From contig CAYXBG010000071.1 in NCBI GenBank assembly GCA_964463145.1, positions 1 to 9,247 on the forward strand: a stretch of 9,247 bases of DNA, written 5' to 3'. The notes beneath the pieces were generated by a model. It did no database searches and was not told the origin of the DNA. It saw only the letters and a program-made list of their open reading frames with translations. This DNA comes from CAYXBG01 sp964463145 (GTDB lineage Bacteria; Acidobacteriota; UBA6911; RPQK01; CBDAPI01). Shown in pieces: positions 6,366 to 9,247 of this stretch (its first letter is position 1; each line of letters opens with the position of its first letter). The position numbers and the translations under genes are program-made.

Positions 6366-7552
6366 TAAGTTCCAATGTTCGTATTGAGGCAATACAGAAA
6401 GCCTTGCGCCACTTCAATTTACCAGCTTGGCTTTTTTTTGGTTTTAAAAGTAGCGACCTCTTGGCAATGAGAATCTTGGACTTCCCTAAGGATTCTCACA
6501 TAACGAGACGTTGGTTCTACCTGATACCTCAGCACGGAACCCCTCTGAAATTAGTTCATAGGATCGAAAAATCTAGCCTTGATCACCTGCCAGGCTTATC
6601 CCATTTCTATGTGGCTTGGGAAGAGTTGCGTGCAGGTTTGGCGGATATTTTAAAGGGTTATGATCAAGTGGCTATGCAATATTCAACTGACTGCGCAATT
6701 CCTTATATCTCGCGTGTCGATGCTGGGACAGCTGAGCTAATTAGAGGGCATGGTGTCCAAATTGTGTCTTCAGGTGATCTAGTCCAGGTGTTCGAATCTG
6801 TTTTGTCGAGTACTCAGGTAAATCAGCATAGATCAACAGCCCTTAAAATAACTGAGATTGTCAGGTCAGCATTTGATCGAGTGGCAAAGCAAGTTTCTGA
6901 GGGGCATGAGGTGGACGAATTTTCATTACAACAATCCATCATGGCAGATTTTGCTTCGCAAGGTTTAGAAACAGAGAGCCCCCCTATTGTAGCTGTCAAT
7001 AGCTCAAGCGGTGATCCACATTACATGCCCACTGCTTCCAGGAAACGTAGAATCCGACGAGGCGACTTTCTCTTGATTGATTTATGGGCTAGACCGGAGG
7101 GGCCGAATACTGTGTATGCTGACATCACCTGGACAGGTTTTCTGGGTGACAATCCGCCAGAAAAACTTCTGGAAGTGTTCCGAGTTGTCAGGCAAGCGAG
7201 AGATAGAGGAGCCGAATTTCTTGGGGAGCAGTTGTCGAATGGAAATCCGGTGTTCGGTTGGCAAGTGGATGACCAAGTTAGGGCGATTGTTGAGAAAGCG
7301 GGCTACGGGAAGTTTTTCGTACATCGAACCGGACATAATATAGCTCGAGAGTTACACGGGAATGGGGTTAATTTTGACAACCTAGAGACTCACGATACTC
7401 GTCAGGTTATTCAAGGGCTCACCTGTACAATTGAGCCGGGAATTTATCTCCCGGAATTTGGTGTCCGCAATGAGATTAATATTTTAGTACAAGATATTGG
7501 GATTGAGATCACAACGCCCCCTCAAAAAGAACTTCTGGTGTACGATTTCTGA
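6362..7552 (+). CDS. M24 family metallopeptidase (Xaa-Pro aminopeptidase/prolidase-like)
   Basis: 396 aa, a two-metal pita-bread peptidase that probably releases N-terminal residues or dipeptides at proline; a cytoplasmic location is inferred because no signal peptide is seen. The N-terminal 150 residues are a creatinase-like N domain, weakly conserved. The catalytic domain (about 160-390) shows all five metal ligands: D240 (LLID), D254 (VYAD), H325 (TGHN), E358 (TIEPG) and E371 (VRNE). H321 and H332 flank the active site. The two Asp are 14 apart rather than the 11 of MetAP and PepP, because of a short insert (WARPEGPNT); I recall this spacing in an M24 subgroup with a DLWAK-like motif, but could not check it. 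The start is GTG at 6362, overlapping the upstream TGA by 4 bp. The substrate is not predictable; creatinase-like hydrolases share the fold. Why it is paired with a lipid acyltransferase is unclear. Confidence 0.9.
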   Translation: MISSNVRIEAIQKALRHFNLPAWLFFGFKSSDLLAMRILDFPKDSHITRRWFYLIPQHGTPLKLVHRIEKSSLDHLPGLSHFYVAWEELRAGLADILKGYDQVAMQYSTDCAIPYISRVDAGTAELIRGHGVQIVSSGDLVQVFESVLSSTQVNQHRSTALKITEIVRSAFDRVAKQVSEGHEVDEFSLQQSIMADFASQGLETESPPIVAVNSSSGDPHYMPTASRKRRIRRGDFLLIDLWARPEGPNTVYADITWTGFLGDNPPEKLLEVFRVVRQARDRGAEFLGEQLSNGNPVFGWQVDDQVRAIVEKAGYGKFFVHRTGHNIARELHGNGVNFDNLETHDTRQVIQGLTCTIEPGIYLPEFGVRNEINILVQDIGIEITTPPQKELLVYDF

Positions 7553-7609
7553 TCCAGAGATATCAGAACCCTTGGCAGTCTGGTCTTGTCCGGGCGGTTC
7601 TTTGGGATC
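7551..7609. repeat. Nested inverted repeats in the convergent spacer
   Basis: GATCC (7551-7555) pairs with GGATC (7605-7609), and inside it AGAACC (7565-7570) pairs with GGTTCT (7596-7601). The middle is about 25 nt. The repeats overlap the stop codon of the M24 gene. There is no T-tract on either strand, so this is not a classical intrinsic terminator. It could slow polymerases or shield the 3' ends of the convergent mRNAs. Confidence 0.3.
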
Positions 7610-7619
7610 TGAACTTCTC

Positions 7620-7634
7620 TTCCGGGGGACGGAA
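7620..7634 (-). repeat. Short hairpin directly after the glycosyltransferase stop
   Basis: TTCCG (7620-7624) and CGGAA (7630-7634) form a 5-bp stem with a 5-nt loop, starting at the base after the minus-strand TGA. No T-tract follows on either strand. It may be a 3'-end structure; evidence for termination is weak. Confidence 0.25.
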
Positions 7635-8828
7635 TCATAGGATAGTTGTCTTCCTAGAAGAATCCATCCTATAGAGTATTCCTCTCCATTCAATGACCCG
7701 GGTACAGATTGATCGAGCTAAGCCTATTAGAGTTAACAGGCTCGCGAAGAATCCTGAAAATAGATCGAAGAGACCAAGATGCGGATCCAGTTGACTGCGA
7801 TACTCTGGGAAAAGATGAGAAATGGCAGCTCGACGGAGTGTGATCTGGAATGCACTGAGGCAAACTATAATTAGGGTTAGGGAGAGGAGCCCAAAAGACC
7901 CTTGTTGATTAAGGGCAAGAATCGATCTATATAAGCCAAGGATGATACTTGAAACAAAAAAGATTGGACCGATCCAAGAAAGGGCCCATAGGCTTGGGTT
8001 GTAGATGCGAGTGATGGAGATTTGGCGGTGAGACCATCGCCAAAGTTCTCTGAAGCTACAATCTTCAAATGAAAAGCTGAGTGCCAAGGGCACGAAACGA
8101 ATTTTATAACCTCTGCTTCGAACCGCATCTGAAATTGTAAAATCGTCACTTAGAGCTCTCTCCCATATCTGCTCTATTTCGGATGTCCCAAGTACATGTA
8201 GTGGACAGGCCATAGCACCACCCCAGGCAAAGATTGCATTATCAGGATCGAGTATTGATAGAACACCACCATTCCATGCTGAGCGCAATTTTGAAAAGAT
8301 TCCCCCTTGGACAGGTAGATACCATCTGAATCCTGTCGTGAGACCGATTTTGGGATCATCCAGGTTAATTACTAAAGCTCTAGCCCAGTCGCTCCTAGGC
8401 CGGATATCGGAGTCACCGAAAAGGATAATTTTATCTTCTGGACGAACTCTTTTTAAGGCATGGAGTAGGTTGTGGACTTTCTGTCCTCTTCCTTGGGCAG
8501 GACCTGCAATCGTGGTTATACAAAGGGATCTTTTAAATTGGCTGCACAGAGACTGAACTTCCTCGAATGCAGGATCACTAGTATTTTCGAAAACGAATAT
8601 TAATTGGAAGTTTGGATATTGTAGGTTTAAAAATGCCCGCATATTATCTCGGAATCCAGGATCTAATCCCTTGCAGGGGACAATAATAGTAATGGGAGGG
8701 AGAGAGACTGGAGTAGTGCGGGGTGTTCGGAGACGTTTACATAAATAGAAAAATTTCAGAGTGCTTAGAAGGCAAAAAACCCCTTGTATTAGGGCTACAG
8801 TCAAAATAAATACCGGCAGATAAGACAT
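7635..8828 (-). CDS. Membrane glycosyltransferase, ceramide glucosyltransferase/HpnI-like (GT21 type)
   Basis: 397 aa. Such enzymes transfer a sugar from a UDP-sugar to a lipid acceptor (ceramide, diacylglycerol or a hopanoid) at the cytoplasmic membrane. Seen: N-terminal membrane anchor (about 3-28); GT-A core starting ITIIVPCKGLDPG (46-58); GRGQKVHNL with K117; DSD metal-binding motif (139-141); WGGAMA (202-207); acidic SDDF (227-230); then WSHRQISITR (265-274) where the family normally has (Q/R)XXRW. Three hydrophobic segments follow (about 281-300, 311-328, 352-374). The frame stays open to 9107, but ATG 8828 is preferred: GGAG lies 4 nt upstream, GAGGAGG lies 13 nt upstream, the membrane anchor begins here, and the longer version would enter the tmRNA gene. 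Acceptor and sugar cannot be read from sequence, and no hopanoid or sphingolipid genes are visible nearby. Confidence 0.85.
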   Translation of the reverse strand: MSYLPVFILTVALIQGVFCLLSTLKFFYLCKRLRTPRTTPVSLPPITIIVPCKGLDPGFRDNMRAFLNLQYPNFQLIFVFENTSDPAFEEVQSLCSQFKRSLCITTIAGPAQGRGQKVHNLLHALKRVRPEDKIILFGDSDIRPRSDWARALVINLDDPKIGLTTGFRWYLPVQGGIFSKLRSAWNGGVLSILDPDNAIFAWGGAMACPLHVLGTSEIEQIWERALSDDFTISDAVRSRGYKIRFVPLALSFSFEDCSFRELWRWSHRQISITRIYNPSLWALSWIGPIFFVSSIILGLYRSILALNQQGSFGLLSLTLIIVCLSAFQITLRRAAISHLFPEYRSQLDPHLGLFDLFSGFFASLLTLIGLARSICTRVIEWRGILYRMDSSRKTTIL

Positions 8829-8832
8829 ATCT

Positions 8833-8848
8833 CTCCGAGGTCCTCCTC
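8833..8848 (-). promoter_or_regulatory. Ribosome binding site deciding the glycosyltransferase start
   Basis: On the minus strand GAGGAGG (plus 8842-8848) and GGAG (plus 8833-8836) precede the ATG at 8828 by 13 and 4 nt. No comparable site precedes the upstream in-frame ATG at 9107. Confidence 0.6.
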
Positions 8849-8869
8849 TAGATATAATTACATGAGAAT

Positions 8870-8899
8870 ATAGTACGAAAGCAGTGAGGATATTGTCAC
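8870..8899 (-). promoter_or_regulatory. Candidate promoter of the glycosyltransferase gene
   Basis: On the minus strand GTGACA (plus 8894-8899, 5 of 6 to consensus) is followed after 18 bp by TACTAT (plus 8870-8875, 4 of 6). A start near 8863 would leave a leader of about 34 nt holding the Shine-Dalgarno sequence. A short inverted repeat GGATA/TATCC (8888-8892, 8906-8910) surrounds the -35. Confidence 0.35.
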
Positions 8900-8968
8900 T
8901 GTCCGTATCCCTGAATCGGACTTTATACGAATTTTTTTGAGACAGATGGGGTGATCGCTCAGGAATAG

Positions 8969-8998
8969 TTCCCATAAGATCGAAATTTTCGCTACAAT
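8969..8998 (+). promoter_or_regulatory. ssrA promoter
   Basis: TTCCCA (8969-8974, 4 of 6) and TACAAT (8993-8998, 5 of 6) are 18 bp apart, 10 nt before the mature 5' end of tmRNA. A primary start a few bases upstream of the mature end fits the known 5' processing of pre-tmRNA by RNase P. Confidence 0.6.
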
Positions 8999-9008
8999 AA
9001 AGGCGATC

Positions 9009-9247
9009 GGGGGCGATAGGCTTCGACGGGAACGTTTGAAGTGGTAGGTGCATGCCGAGGGTGATTGGTCCCTCGTTAATCCAACGATCAAAACGCATAA
9101 CTGCCAATAATCAGTTAGCACTCGCTGCGTAATAAACGTGGCCGTTTTGCTTGTTCAGCCTGCGGCTCAAGTAAAGCGTCAATTCAGCAGGCTCTTTGGA
9201 ATTCCCGGTTTCTCCAGGGGGAATCCAAGAAACACACTGGGGGACAG
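9009..9247 (+). ncRNA. ssrA: tmRNA, 5' portion including the tag ORF (3' end beyond window)
   Basis: tmRNA with SmpB rescues stalled ribosomes and tags the incomplete protein for proteolysis. The 5' acceptor strand GGGGGCGATAGG is followed by the hallmark CTTCGACGGG and then AGGTGCATGCCGAGG, which is diagnostic for the family. Pseudoknot 1 stem CGAGGG (9056-9061) pairs with CCCTCG (9070-9075). The resume codon GCC (9103) follows CATAACT; the tag reads ANNQLALAA and ends in tandem TAA TAA (9130-9135). Downstream, AGCCTGC (9157-9163) pairs with GCAGGCT (9187-9193), and GGAATTCCC (9198-9206) can pair with GGGGGAATCC (9217-9226), as expected for the later pseudoknots. tmRNAs are usually about 350 nt, so roughly 100 nt, including the tRNA-like 3' end, lie outside the window. 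Confidence 0.95.
9103..9132 (+). other. tmRNA tag-peptide reading frame (ANNQLALAA)
   Basis: Nine codons from GCC to GCG followed by TAA TAA. The tag ends LALAA, the signal read by ClpXP-type proteases. It is one residue shorter than the E. coli tag (ANDENYALAA). The initial Ala, Asn at position 2 and the C-terminal ALAA are kept. Confidence 0.93.

Noticed and set aside
8829..9107. N-terminal extension of the glycosyltransferase frame to an ATG at 9107
   Set aside because: It runs through the tmRNA gene and its promoter, lacks a ribosome site, has no glycosyltransferase-like content, and the ATG at 8828 has a good Shine-Dalgarno followed by the membrane anchor.
1..9247. Mobile element, CRISPR array, prophage or defence system
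   Set aside because: No transposase, integrase, regular repeat array, terminal repeats or Cas-like proteins; the long genes are all housekeeping or lipid-related families.

Overview
This window is bacterial housekeeping DNA of moderate G+C content (judged by eye, not computed). It holds five long protein genes and the 5' part of a tmRNA gene. I see no insertion sequence, CRISPR array, phage gene or defence cassette. The organism cannot be named from the sequence. A proofreading-deficient Pol I, an ANNQLALAA tmRNA tag, a GT21-like ceramide glucosyltransferase homologue and an operon of a PlsC acyltransferase with an M24 peptidase suggest a free-living bacterium. It could be an acidobacterium-like or similarly deep lineage, but that is a guess.

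Layout. Positions 1-2684 (minus) are uvrA, cut by the left edge and lacking only its extreme C-terminus. After a 149-bp gap comes polA at 2834-5443 (minus), upstream of uvrA and probably co-transcribed with it. UvrA recognises damage in nucleotide excision repair and Pol I fills the resulting gap, so this is a small repair unit. Positions 5444-5639 are a compact divergent regulatory region. It holds overlapping -10 elements on both strands, a possible 21-codon leaderless ORF, an excellent rho-independent terminator that reads rightwards, and a promoter for the next operon. Positions 5640-7552 (plus) are a two-gene operon, plsC-like acyltransferase then M24 metallopeptidase, with stop and start codons overlapping in GTGA. 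An 82-bp convergent spacer follows. A membrane glycosyltransferase of the ceramide glucosyltransferase/HpnI type is at 7635-8828 (minus). A 180-bp divergent spacer separates it from ssrA (tmRNA), which starts near 9009 (plus) and runs off the right edge.

Most interesting. The polA/plsC spacer contains, in order on the plus strand, TATAAT, an ATG about 7 nt later, a 21-codon ORF and, 5 nt after its stop, a 13-bp perfect terminator hairpin with seven T. This looks like an undescribed miniature transcription unit: a small protein, leader peptide or sRNA divergent from polA. Several start codons here (polA, plsC, perhaps uvrA) lie at or a few bases from the transcription start predicted from nearby -10 elements. 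That suggests leaderless mRNAs, whereas the glycosyltransferase and M24 genes have ordinary Shine-Dalgarno sequences. The 3'-5' exonuclease domain of Pol I has lost its catalytic acidic residues. None of this amounts to a clear new multi-gene system.
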